Shown in pieces: positions 1 through 7,998 of a stretch of 13,833 nucleotides of DNA. Made by a program: the position numbers and the translations under genes. A model generated the notes under the pieces. It saw nothing but the letters and a program-made list of their open reading frames with translations. It did not search any database and was not told the origin of the DNA. Within the stretch, counting starts at the first letter, position 1, and each line of letters begins with the position of its first letter. This DNA comes from an uncultured Dorea sp. (GTDB taxonomy: Bacteria; Bacillota; Clostridia; Lachnospirales; Lachnospiraceae), in contig CAQNVT010000097.1 in assembly GCA_948844705.1 (NCBI GenBank), positions 1-13,833 on the forward strand. Direction: 5' to 3'.

Positions 1-1091
<1,091 letters not shown>

Positions 1092-1105
<14 letters not shown>

Positions 1106-1136
1106 AAACTTCTAGATATAAAATAGCACTCTCTTT
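1092..1136 (-). repeat. 13-bp inverted repeat interlocked with CIRCE; possible terminator of the upstream unit
   Basis: AAAGAGAGTGCTA on the plus strand at 1092-1104 is perfectly complementary to TAGCACTCTCTTT at 1124-1136, with a 19-nt loop. The inner arm is one arm of CIRCE, so the two palindromes cannot both form on the same molecule. In a minus-strand transcript reading through from codY and the small gene, this stem would be followed by a short U-run (five U, three of them in the stem). It could thus act as a weak intrinsic terminator. RNA started at the groESL promoter would lack the first arm and form only the CIRCE hairpin. The repeat is seen directly; both functions are inferred. Confidence 0.6.
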
Positions 1137-1148
1137 ATGTTTTGTCAA
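1120..1148 (-). promoter_or_regulatory. Vegetative (SigA-type) promoter of groESL
   Basis: Read on the minus strand: a perfect -35 TTGACA at 1148-1143, a 17-bp spacer, then -10 TATTTT at 1125-1120. Transcription would start near 1112, a few bases before the CIRCE operator. The spacer contains an additional CIRCE-like half site, GAGTGCTA, at 1131-1124. The -35 begins only 12 bp beyond the stop codon of the upstream small gene, so groESL need not depend on read-through from codY. Confidence 0.85.
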
Positions 1149-1159
1149 CACACTTTTAT

Positions 1160-1465
1160 TTAGTTTAGATTATTTTTATAAAATCCATTCTCCACCCGGA
1201 ATACGATCACCCTTCCTGCCTTGCTCCAGTACCGCTCTCTGATCGTGCCGGTACAGATAACCGGGCCGTCCTCTGTGTGAATCGTGCACTCATATATTCC
1301 GTCCAGTGAAAATGTAGGGAGATCCACCTTTCCTGTTAATAAGTATATGCTCTCTTCCTCCTCAATATACCGGATTATCTTACAATGATACGAAAGATCG
1401 TCAAAAAATCCGTCCTTCAGTATCACTCTCACCATCCGAAGGTCTGCGGAACATTCCCCAAACAT
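1160..1465 (-). CDS. Small conserved-looking protein of unknown function, 101 aa
   Basis: I do not recognise a family. The product begins MFGECSADLRMVRVILKDG and has no signal peptide or membrane segment, so it is probably cytosolic. Alternating hydrophobic residues (RVILKDGFF, IYLLTGKVDL, VICTGTIRERY, RVIVFRV) suggest a mostly beta-strand fold, such as a small barrel. An acidic run EEEE occurs near 35-38. The start at 1465 has an AAAGGAG ribosome binding site about 8 nt upstream. The gene lies 25 bp downstream of the codY stop on the same strand, so it is probably cotranscribed with codY. Base composition and codon use match the neighbours and no plus-strand alternative is better, so it is very likely a real gene. 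Confidence 0.8.
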   Translation of the reverse strand: MFGECSADLRMVRVILKDGFFDDLSYHCKIIRYIEEEESIYLLTGKVDLPTFSLDGIYECTIHTEDGPVICTGTIRERYWSKAGRVIVFRVENGFYKNNLN

Positions 1466-1490
1466 AGCGTCTCTCCTTTAAGTACTGATA

Positions 1491-2276
1491 CTAATTTCTG
1501 CTGCGGTCCAGCTTGATGCGCTCAAGCTCTGTAAAGACATAATCATTTACGACCTTGATATAGGTTCCCTTCATTCCGGAGGACCGGGATTCGATCACTC
1601 CGGCACTCTCGAATTTCCTGAGTGCATTTACGATCACCGACCGGGTAATGCCGACTCTGTCCGCAATCTTGCTTGCGACCAGGATCCCTTCCGTGCCGTT
1701 AAGCTCTTCGAAGATATGAATAATTGCCTCCAGCTCGGAATAAGAAAGAGTACTGACTGCCGACTGCACAATGTGCTCCTTCCGGCTCTCCTCCGCATTT
1801 TCCTCGTTTACGGAACGAAGCATCTCAAGTCCTACCACCGTCGTTCCGTACTCACTTAAAATGATGTCGTCGATCTCATACATCTGGTTCTTTTTGTAAA
1901 TAAACAGTGTTCCCAGCCGTTCCCCCGCAATATCGATCGGAGTGATAATAGCCTGATATCCCTCCACCTCGTTCTCTGAAAAGCCCAGTGTCTGCAGGTT
2001 CACGTTTTCTTTCGTTGAAAGAATACTCAGAAGCCTTTCATTCAGCATACTGTCAATATGCTTTCCGACCTCGTTTACAATTAGTTCTTCAATAAATGGT
2101 ACTCCTTCACATTTGCTTTTCCCAAGCACTTTCCCCTTCTTGCTTACTACCAGCACATTCGAGTCCAAAATCTCTGTAAGAACTTCACATATATCATTGA
2201 ACACTACCTTACTCGAATTGTTGTTGTGCAGTAACTTGTTGATTTTCCTGGTTTTGTCTAACAATTGTACGCTCAT
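1491..2276 (-). CDS. codY: Global transcriptional regulator CodY
   Basis: DNA-binding regulator that in low-GC Gram-positives represses nutrient-uptake and biosynthesis genes when GTP, and usually branched-chain amino acids, are plentiful. The 261-residue product starts MSVQLLDKTRKINKLL, which aligns with the N-terminus of known CodY proteins. The N-terminal GAF domain (about 1-155) has the conserved segments ERLGTL and EYGTTVVGLEMLR. The C-terminal winged helix is almost identical to the family: LSYSELEAIIHIFEELNG, ASKIADRVGITRSVIVNAL from 201, then SAGVIESRS and GMKGTYIKV. I chose the ATG at 2276 because a GGAGG lies 7 nt upstream and the known N-terminus fits. An in-frame ATG at 2330 has no ribosome binding site and falls inside the predicted promoter. 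The effector-pocket part of the GAF domain is poorly conserved. topA ends 66 bp upstream. Confidence 0.95.
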   Translation of the reverse strand: MSVQLLDKTRKINKLLHNNNSSKVVFNDICEVLTEILDSNVLVVSKKGKVLGKSKCEGVPFIEELIVNEVGKHIDSMLNERLLSILSTKENVNLQTLGFSENEVEGYQAIITPIDIAGERLGTLFIYKKNQMYEIDDIILSEYGTTVVGLEMLRSVNEENAEESRKEHIVQSAVSTLSYSELEAIIHIFEELNGTEGILVASKIADRVGITRSVIVNALRKFESAGVIESRSSGMKGTYIKVVNDYVFTELERIKLDRSRN

Positions 2277-2301
2277 CAGCAATCCTCCATTTTTTAACTG
2301 T

Positions 2302-2330
2302 ATATTATCATACAATTCTCTAACATTCAA
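2302..2330 (-). promoter_or_regulatory. Predicted codY promoter, with a weak CodY-box-like site
   Basis: On the minus strand, -35 TTGAAT (2330-2325) is separated by 17 bp from an extended -10, TGATAATAT, with the hexamer TAATAT at 2307-2302. Transcription would start near 2295, giving a roughly 20-nt leader containing the GGAGG site. A 15-mer at 2328-2314 matches the CodY-box consensus AATTTTCWGAAAATT at 10 of 15 positions. That is weak, but it overlaps the promoter where autorepression would act. codY could also be read from upstream topA. Confidence 0.5.
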
Positions 2331-2342
2331 TTAATTTCGAGA

Positions 2343-4421
2343 TTAATTTTCTTTTTTTTCTTTTTTCTCGGCATAACCGCACTGTTCATCGCTGCAGAGG
2401 AGCTTATTTCCCCTCTCAACCATATAATTTCCGCACTTCGGACATTTCTTTTCGGACGGCTTCTGCCAGGACATAAAGTCACATTCCGGATTGTTCTCAC
2501 ACCCGAAATAACGTCTTCCCTTCTTTGTCTTTCTCACAACTACCTCTTTGCCGCAAAGAGGACATTTCACCCCGATCTTCTCCAGATACGGCTTCGTATT
2601 CCTGCATTCCGGAAATCCGGGACAAGCGAGGAATTTGCCGTGCGGACCGTATTTTATAACCATATTGCGGCCGCACTCCTCACAGATCTCATCGCTCACC
2701 TCATCCTCGATCCTGACATTCTCCAGTTCCTTCTGGGCAGTCTCCACAGCGGCCTCAAGATCCGGATAGAAATTCTCGATGATCGTCTTCCACTTTACTT
2801 TACCGTCAGCAACACCGTCAAGAAGGCTTTCCATATTGGCGGTAAAATTCACGTCCACAATGCTGGGGAAGGACTGCTTCATAATATGGTTTACCACCTC
2901 CCCAAGCTCTGTCATATACAGATTTTTGTTTTCCTTTGCCACATACCGTCTGGCAATGATTGTCGAGATCGTCGGCGCGTAAGTGCTCGGACGCCCGATC
3001 CCCAGCTCCTCAAGCGTCTTAACAAGCGCCGCCTCCGTATAATGTGCCGGCGGCTGTGTAAAATGCTGCTTTGTATCGAATTCCTCCGGTGAGAGAACGC
3101 TTCCCTCAGAAAGGCTCTTTAAAAGAACGCCGCCTTCCTCCTTCTCCTCTTCCGCCTCTGTATAGATCAGCCGGAAGCCGTCGAAGGCGATCCTGGATGC
3201 CGAAGCCGTAAACCGGTATTTCCCCGCCGCAATCCTTACGGAGGTCGTCTCATATTTTGCCGGCTGCATCCGGCTTGCGACAAATCTTTTCCAGATCAGC
3301 TGATACAGACGGAACTGATCTCTCGTAAGCGAATCCTTGAGCATGGCAGGCGTACGGCTTACATCGGTGGGACGGATCGCCTCATGGGCATCCTGAATCT
3401 TGGTATTCCCGTTTTTCCTGCCTGTCCCTGCCGCCACATATTCCTCTCCGTACTGCTCCTTCACAAACTGCCTTACACTGCTTTCCGCCTCGTCCGACAC
3501 ACGGGTAGAATCCGTTCTCAGATAGGTAATGACACCCACCGTTCCGTTTCCCTTGATATCGATTCCCTCGTAGAGCTGCTGTGCGATCCGCATTGTTTTT
3601 GCAGTGGCAAAATTCAGCGCCTTCGACGCCTCCTGCTGCAAGGTACTGGTAGTAAATACGATCGGAGCCTTTTTTATCCTTTCGCCCTTTTTTATATCTT
3701 CGACCGAAAAGCTTTCATCCTCAAGCTCCTTCATGATCCCTTCAAGCTCTTCCTTTGAGCCTATGGTGATTCTGCCCTCCTCGGTTCCGTAAAATTTTGC
3801 GTTCAGAAGCTTCCTTTCGCCTGCCGCCTTCAGATTCACATCCAGGCTCCAGTATTCCTCCGGAATAAATGCATTGATCTCCTCCTCACGGTCCGCAATG
3901 ATACGGAGCGCCACAGACTGGACACGCCCGGCGCTTAATCCCCTCTTTACCTTTGCCCAGAGAAGCGGGCTTATGCGGTAACCCACGATACGGTCAAGGA
4001 TCCGGCGCGCCTGCTGTGCATCTACCAGATCCATATCGATCTCTCTCGCATTTTTTAGGGATGCCTTCACTGCATTTTTTGTTATTTCGTTAAAGCTGAT
4101 CCTGTATACCTTCTTATCCTCCAGCTTAAGCGCCTGACATAAATGCCAGGATATTGCCTCTCCCTCGCGGTCAGGGTCGGTTGCCAGATATACCTTATCC
4201 GCACGCTTTACTTCCTTTCTGAGATTTGCCAGGATCTCTCCCTTTCCCCGGATAGTAATATATTTCGGTTCATAATCATGTTCTATATCTATACCGATCT
4301 GGCTCTTGGGCAGGTCTCTTACATGTCCGTTGGATGCGGTGACCACATAATTACTTCCCAGAAACTTTTTGATCGTCTTTACCTTTGCCGGTGACTCCAC
4401 AATTACAAGATAGCGTGCCAT
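2343..4421 (-). CDS. topA: DNA topoisomerase I (type IA)
   Basis: Relaxes negatively supercoiled DNA by a single-strand break and passage mechanism. The 692-residue product has the full family architecture. The Toprim domain at 1-115 carries catalytic Glu9 in VESPAK and the metal-binding DPDREGE at 82-88. The central and hinge domains include RRILDRIVGYRISPLLW (139-155) and the RGLSAGRVQSVALR region. The active-site tyrosine is Tyr300 in VGVITYLRTDSTR. The C-terminus has three four-cysteine zinc ribbons: Cys580/583/600/606, Cys620/623/641/647 and Cys660/663/676/681, followed by a lysine-rich tail. The start at 4421 has a GAGGAAG site about 8 nt upstream, overlapping the end of dprA, whose stop lies 4 bp away. 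Translation is therefore probably coupled in a comM-dprA-topA-codY run. Confidence 0.98.
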   Translation of the reverse strand: MARYLVIVESPAKVKTIKKFLGSNYVVTASNGHVRDLPKSQIGIDIEHDYEPKYITIRGKGEILANLRKEVKRADKVYLATDPDREGEAISWHLCQALKLEDKKVYRISFNEITKNAVKASLKNAREIDMDLVDAQQARRILDRIVGYRISPLLWAKVKRGLSAGRVQSVALRIIADREEEINAFIPEEYWSLDVNLKAAGERKLLNAKFYGTEEGRITIGSKEELEGIMKELEDESFSVEDIKKGERIKKAPIVFTTSTLQQEASKALNFATAKTMRIAQQLYEGIDIKGNGTVGVITYLRTDSTRVSDEAESSVRQFVKEQYGEEYVAAGTGRKNGNTKIQDAHEAIRPTDVSRTPAMLKDSLTRDQFRLYQLIWKRFVASRMQPAKYETTSVRIAAGKYRFTASASRIAFDGFRLIYTEAEEEKEEGGVLLKSLSEGSVLSPEEFDTKQHFTQPPAHYTEAALVKTLEELGIGRPSTYAPTISTIIARRYVAKENKNLYMTELGEVVNHIMKQSFPSIVDVNFTANMESLLDGVADGKVKWKTIIENFYPDLEAAVETAQKELENVRIEDEVSDEICEECGRNMVIKYGPHGKFLACPGFPECRNTKPYLEKIGVKCPLCGKEVVVRKTKKGRRYFGCENNPECDFMSWQKPSEKKCPKCGNYMVERGNKLLCSDEQCGYAEKKEKKEN

Positions 4422-4425
4422 AAAA

Positions 4426-5508
4426 CTACTTCCTCACTTTTATATAATAATTCTTTGATACTTCCTTAATCAATCCTTCTATTTCCAGTGTTGTAAGTAC
4501 CTGCAGAAGCTCTCTCGGCCTGATGCTGGTACATGCTGCAAGCTCCTCAACACCTTTCGGAAACAAATCAAGGCAACTATACACCATATTTTCAAGAGTT
4601 TCAAGCACTTTTTTCTCTTTGTTATCATTTAAACACATTTGGGCCGCATGAATATCGAGCTCCTTAAGGAGGTCCTCCGGTGAAAGAAGAATGCCTGCCC
4701 CCTGCCCGATCAGGCGGTGGCAGCCCTGGCTTGACGGGCTCGTCACGGGCCCGGGAAGAGCATAAATATCCTTTCCCTGTTCAAGTCCCAGATCCGCCGT
4801 GATCAGCGAACCGCTTTTTTCCTTTGCCTCCATTACAAGAATGATGTCCGCAAGCCCGCTGATGATCCGGTTTCTCTGAGGAAAATAAAACGGAAGCGGC
4901 GGCTCGCCCGGACGCTGCTCCGAAAAAACTCCCCCCTTCTTTTGTATGTCCATATAGAGTCCGATATTCTCCCTCGGGTAACAAATATCCGTGCCGCAGC
5001 CAAGCACCGCGTAGGTGTGTCCCCCGGCATTCAACGCACCTCTGTGGCCTGCGCCGTCGATCCCTCTTGCCATTCCGCTTATGACCGCAACGCCTGCTCC
5101 GGCAAGCTTCTCCCCATACTCCAGCGCCATCGCCTCCCCGTAGGCGGTACACCTTCTTGCGCCTACGATCGCCGCCACCCTCTCATCTGGCCGGGGAAGG
5201 CTCCCCTTTACATAGAGCGCGTAGGGAAAATCATGTATTTCCTTAAGCTTTTCCGGATATTCACGCGCAAAACAGGGAACAAAGCGAAGCTTTTGCTTCT
5301 CCATATTATGCCAGCTCTCCTCAAGATTTTTTTCTTTCTTTGCTCTTTTTAATGTCTCCATATCCTGTTTTGTCAAAATCCCCGTATTTTCAAGCTTTTT
5401 CTCCTCCGTATAAAAAATCTCCTTCCCGCTTCCGAATATTTTTCTCAGCTTCTTTTTCTTCGTATCCGACAGAGGCTTAACACCTGCAAACCAGTACTCG
5501 TACAGCAT
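4426..5508 (-). CDS. dprA: DNA processing protein DprA (Smf)
   Basis: Binds incoming single-stranded DNA and loads RecA during natural transformation; also widespread in bacteria not known to be competent. The 360-residue product has an N-terminal helical (SAM/HhH-like) region, then the Rossmann-type DprA domain. That domain shows VGARR at 115-119, SGMARGIDGAGH at 144-155, FPQRNRIISG at 209-218, SGSLITA at 232-238 and ALPGP at 250-254. A C-terminal winged helix (DML1-like) spans about 300-360. I chose the ATG at 5508 because a GGGAGGTG site lies 8 nt upstream and the sequence then begins MLYEYWFAGV. A longer in-frame TTG at 5526 would overlap the end of comM and lacks a site. Gap to comM 5 bp, to topA 4 bp. 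Confidence 0.96.
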   Translation of the reverse strand: MLYEYWFAGVKPLSDTKKKKLRKIFGSGKEIFYTEEKKLENTGILTKQDMETLKRAKKEKNLEESWHNMEKQKLRFVPCFAREYPEKLKEIHDFPYALYVKGSLPRPDERVAAIVGARRCTAYGEAMALEYGEKLAGAGVAVISGMARGIDGAGHRGALNAGGHTYAVLGCGTDICYPRENIGLYMDIQKKGGVFSEQRPGEPPLPFYFPQRNRIISGLADIILVMEAKEKSGSLITADLGLEQGKDIYALPGPVTSPSSQGCHRLIGQGAGILLSPEDLLKELDIHAAQMCLNDNKEKKVLETLENMVYSCLDLFPKGVEELAACTSIRPRELLQVLTTLEIEGLIKEVSKNYYIKVRK

Positions 5509-5513
5509 TTCCG

Positions 5514-7052
5514 TCACCTCCCCCAATATTTCTTATCGATCGTACGGTATCCGATCGCTTCCTTCAGATGCCCCGATGCGATCCGCTCTTTCCCGTCAAG
5601 ATCCGCAATCGTCCTTGCCACCTTTAAAATCTTATGATATGTACGCGCGGTAAGGCCAAGGGCGGTAAACGCCCGCTTCATCAGCGCCTCCCCCTCCCTG
5701 TCAAGACCGCAGTATTCCTCAAGCTCCTTCACCCCCAGCATGGAATTCGAAAATATCCCCGTCCCCTGATACCGCCGGTTCTGCACGGCTCTCGCCTTTA
5801 TGACTCTTGCGCGTATCTCGGCGGAAGTTTCCCCCTTTTCCTTCCTGTTCAGAGCCTCATAACCAACCCTGGGCGTTTCTATACAGATATCCATCCGGTC
5901 CAAAAAAGGCTGGCTGATTCTGCCAAGATATTGCCGGATCTGGGTTTCGCTGCAGCTGCATTTCTCCATATCCGGATAATTTCCGCAGGGACATGGATTC
6001 ATTGCGGCCACCAATATGAAATTTGCCGGAAACACATAACTGCCGTGGCTTCTTGTCAGACAGACCTGACGCTCCTCCAGGGGCTGTCTTAACACCTCGA
6101 TGACGGATTTCTGAAATTCGGCCAGCTCATCCATAAATAACACACCGCCGTGGGCAAGGCTGATCTCCCCGGGAACCGGCACGGCGCCTCCGCCGATAAG
6201 CGCGGCCTTTGTCGCCGTATGATGAATACTGCGAAACGGTCTCCCGGTAATCAGGGGGCGGTCCCTTTTTACCATCCCCAGCACACTGTAGATCTTTGTG
6301 ATCTCCATGCTTTCCTCCTTCGACAAAGGGGGAAGAATTGTGGAAATCCTCGACGCAAGCATAGATTTCCCGCTTCCCGGCGGTCCCATAAGAAGGAGAT
6401 TATGCCCTCCTGCCACCGCCACCTCAGATGCCCGCTTTACCGCCTCCTGACCGCCGATATCACTGAAATCCGGAAGATTGCTCCCGGGAGGATCCCCGCA
6501 GTACATCCCCTCCTCGTATGCCGCCGGAGGAATCTCCTTTACCTTATTCAAATGATCACAGAGCTCCTTAAGGCTTGCTCCGCCGATTATACGGATCCCC
6601 TTCACCAGGGCGCCCTCCGCCGTATTCTCCTTCGGCAGTATGCAGGTGTGATATCCCGCCTCCTTTGCCCGCATGACGATCGGCAGAACTCCCTTTACCA
6701 TACGCACACAGCCGTTCAGACTCAGCTCGCCGACTACGATCGTCCCGTCAAGTGAATGCTCCGGTATACTCCCGACAGACAAAAGCACCGACATGGCGAT
6801 CGGAAGGTCAAAAGACGGCCCTCTCTTTTTTACGGTTGCCGGCGAAAGATTAATCACCGTTTTTTTCGGAGGAAATGAAAGTCCCGCATTATGGATTGCC
6901 GTGCGGACACGCTCGGAGGCCTCCCTGACCTCCGAAGAAAGATAGCCCACCATATGAAACATGGGCAGGCCGTTGCTTACGTCTGCCTCCACATGGATCA
7001 GCTCCACGCCAAGTCCCTGAAGAGCCGCAGACGCCACTGAACTAAATGCCAT
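5514..7052 (-). CDS. comM: ComM/YifB-family AAA+ ATPase (Mg-chelatase-like)
   Basis: In Gram-negative bacteria ComM is a hexameric AAA+ helicase that promotes branch migration during integration of transforming DNA; the same role is inferred here. The 512-residue product has the N-terminal ChlI/Lon-like domain (PSFDLPIAMSVL, VVGELSLNG), then the AAA+ core. Walker A is GPPGSGKS at 223-230 and Walker B GVLFMDE at 303-309. The family-typical NPCPCG at 352-357 adds two more cysteines (365 and 367), giving a possible metal-binding cluster. QPFLDRMDI at 381-389 contains the probable arginine finger Arg386. The C-terminal domain is the Mg-chelatase type with LTARTYHKILKVARTIADL. The start at 7052 is preferred over an in-frame ATG at 7070 because AGAGG lies about 8 nt upstream. 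The stop overlaps the dprA ribosome binding site. Confidence 0.95.
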   Translation of the reverse strand: MAFSSVASAALQGLGVELIHVEADVSNGLPMFHMVGYLSSEVREASERVRTAIHNAGLSFPPKKTVINLSPATVKKRGPSFDLPIAMSVLLSVGSIPEHSLDGTIVVGELSLNGCVRMVKGVLPIVMRAKEAGYHTCILPKENTAEGALVKGIRIIGGASLKELCDHLNKVKEIPPAAYEEGMYCGDPPGSNLPDFSDIGGQEAVKRASEVAVAGGHNLLLMGPPGSGKSMLASRISTILPPLSKEESMEITKIYSVLGMVKRDRPLITGRPFRSIHHTATKAALIGGGAVPVPGEISLAHGGVLFMDELAEFQKSVIEVLRQPLEERQVCLTRSHGSYVFPANFILVAAMNPCPCGNYPDMEKCSCSETQIRQYLGRISQPFLDRMDICIETPRVGYEALNRKEKGETSAEIRARVIKARAVQNRRYQGTGIFSNSMLGVKELEEYCGLDREGEALMKRAFTALGLTARTYHKILKVARTIADLDGKERIASGHLKEAIGYRTIDKKYWGR

Positions 7053-7078
7053 TCCTATACCTCTTTTCATTTGTTGAT

Positions 7079-7109
7079 TTGTAACTGTTCAGTACCTTCA
7101 CAGTTACAA
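7079..7109. repeat. 31-bp inverted repeat upstream of comM
   Basis: TTGTAACTGT at 7079-7088 is perfectly complementary to ACAGTTACAA at 7100-7109, with an 11-nt loop. A smaller palindrome ACTG-tt-CAGT (7084-7093) is nested across the left arm. It lies 27 bp upstream of the comM start on the minus strand and is not followed by a T-run on either strand, so it is not an ordinary terminator. It could be an operator for comM, an RNA structure in its leader, or a copy of a dispersed intergenic element. Confidence 0.7.
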
Positions 7110-7327
7110 TGATTTCTTTAAACCATACCTTGAATCATGTCTGAAACGACGTGACAAAAAGAAACGGTTTAGACAAAAACAGAATATTTATCTGACAGAT
7201 TGGACTCAGTATATCATTTTCTCCTGCTATGTACAACATGTATTTTTGCACAAATTTTTCCTTGGAAAAGCACAAACAATACGTTTTCATCATAGATTAT
7301 ATCAAATATGCCCAGAGGTGCCTTTTC
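7110..7327. other. AT-rich intergenic region between divergent comM and sigK-family genes
   Basis: No convincing gene, RNA or strong vegetative promoter is visible. A partial match to a SigE-type sporulation promoter reads on the plus strand: GTATATC at 7209-7215 and TGTACAAC at 7230-7237, spaced 14 bp; the -10 part matches the CATACAAT-type consensus at 5 of 8 positions. SigE control would suit a sigK gene, but the match is weak. A near-palindrome GTCTGAAAC/GTTTAGAC with one bulge spans 7139-7174. The frame upstream of the sigma factor stays open from 7229 but has no ribosome binding site and no recognisable protein. Confidence 0.3.
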
Positions 7328-7945
7328 TTGAAATCATTTCCCCAACCCCTCACAGCCGCAGAAGAACGATACTACATGCAGAAATATACGGAGGGTGATC
7401 TTGAAGCAAAGCACATTCTTATCGAACGAAATCTGCGCCTCGTTGCACACATCGTTAAAAAATACCAGTCTGCCGGCGACGACACGGAGGATCTCCTTTC
7501 CATCGGCACGATCGGACTTATCAAGGCAGTTGTCACCTTCGATCCTGACAAAAGCGTACGGCTTGGAACCTACGCCGCAAGATGCATAGAAAATGAGGTC
7601 CTTATGCATCTTCGCGCAAAACGAAAGATTGCGCGGGAGGTCTCGCTCTACGAGCCCATCGGCACAGACCGCGAAGGCAACGAGATACAGCTTTTTGACA
7701 TCATTGAGACAGAGGAAGACGACGCGCACCGCAAATTAGAGCTGAGCGACGACATCCAGACGCTTTACAGCAAGGTGGAGGCTGAGCTCTCCCCCAGGGA
7801 ACGCCTGGTGCTTAAGATGCGGTACGGACTATATAATGAAGAGGAATACACCCAGCGAGAGATTGCAGCTCTTCTTGGCATCTCTCGTTCTTACGTTTCG
7901 AGAATCGAAAAAAGTGCCATAGAAAAGCTGCGCGAGTATTTTTAA
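7328..7945 (+). CDS. sigK: Sporulation RNA polymerase sigma factor, SigK family, apparently without pro-peptide
   Basis: Sigma-70-family factor resembling SigK, the late mother-cell factor of endospore formers. The protein of 205 residues from the TTG at 7328 has region 2 with LIERNLRLVAHIVKK (31-45), EDLLSIGTIGLIKAV and the -10 recognition helix TYAARCIENEVLMHLR (81-96). The SigK-typical linker VSLYEPIGTDREGNEIQL spans 105-122. Region 4.2 has TQREIAALLGISRSYVSRIEK (175-195). I chose TTG because AGAGGTG lies 7 nt upstream and the product then begins MKSFPQPLT, which matches the mature N-terminus of B. subtilis SigK after pro-peptide removal. C. difficile SigK likewise has no pro-peptide. The frame is open 33 codons further up to ATG 7229, so a short pro-sequence cannot be fully excluded. 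It is the only plus-strand gene in the left part. Confidence 0.88.
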   Translation: MKSFPQPLTAAEERYYMQKYTEGDLEAKHILIERNLRLVAHIVKKYQSAGDDTEDLLSIGTIGLIKAVVTFDPDKSVRLGTYAARCIENEVLMHLRAKRKIAREVSLYEPIGTDREGNEIQLFDIIETEEDDAHRKLELSDDIQTLYSKVEAELSPRERLVLKMRYGLYNEEEYTQREIAALLGISRSYVSRIEKSAIEKLREYF

Positions 7946-7962
7946 TACCCGTGCAGCTTTTT
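7923..7962 (+). terminator. Intrinsic terminator at the 3' end of sigK, probably bidirectional
   Basis: AAAAGCTGC (7923-7931) pairs with GCAGCTTTT (7953-7961), and an inner GTATT/AATAC stem closes the loop. The last coding bases and stop codon of the sigma gene lie inside the stem. T-runs follow on the plus strand (GCAGCTTTTTAT), and on the minus strand the same arms give GCAGCTTTTC. It can therefore stop sigK and also transcripts arriving from trhP. Confidence 0.75.
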
Positions 7963-7965
7963 ATA

Positions 7966-7983
7966 GTGCGCCCGGCGGCGCAC
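7966..7983. repeat. GC-rich hairpin between the convergent sigK and trhP genes
   Basis: GTGCGCC (7966-7972) and GGCGCAC (7977-7983) form a perfect 7-bp stem with a CGGC loop. No clean T-run follows directly; on the plus strand a T5 run comes 12 bases later. Together with the adjacent hairpin it probably forms a convergent-terminator region. Confidence 0.55.
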
Positions 7984-7998
7984 GTTTCTCACTCCTTT

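Noticed and set aside
1143..1175. CtsR heptamer repeat near the groESL promoter
   Set aside because: A GTCAA core is present but there is no tandem GGTCAAA pair; it is simply the reverse of the -35 TTGACA.
2277..2330. Longer CodY starting at ATG 2330
   Set aside because: No ribosome binding site; the extra 18 residues are not seen in the family and the codons lie in the predicted promoter.
7229..7327. Sigma factor starting at ATG 7229 with a 33-residue pro-peptide
   Set aside because: No ribosome binding site at 7229 and little similarity to known SigK pro-sequences; TTG 7328 is better supported, though not proven.
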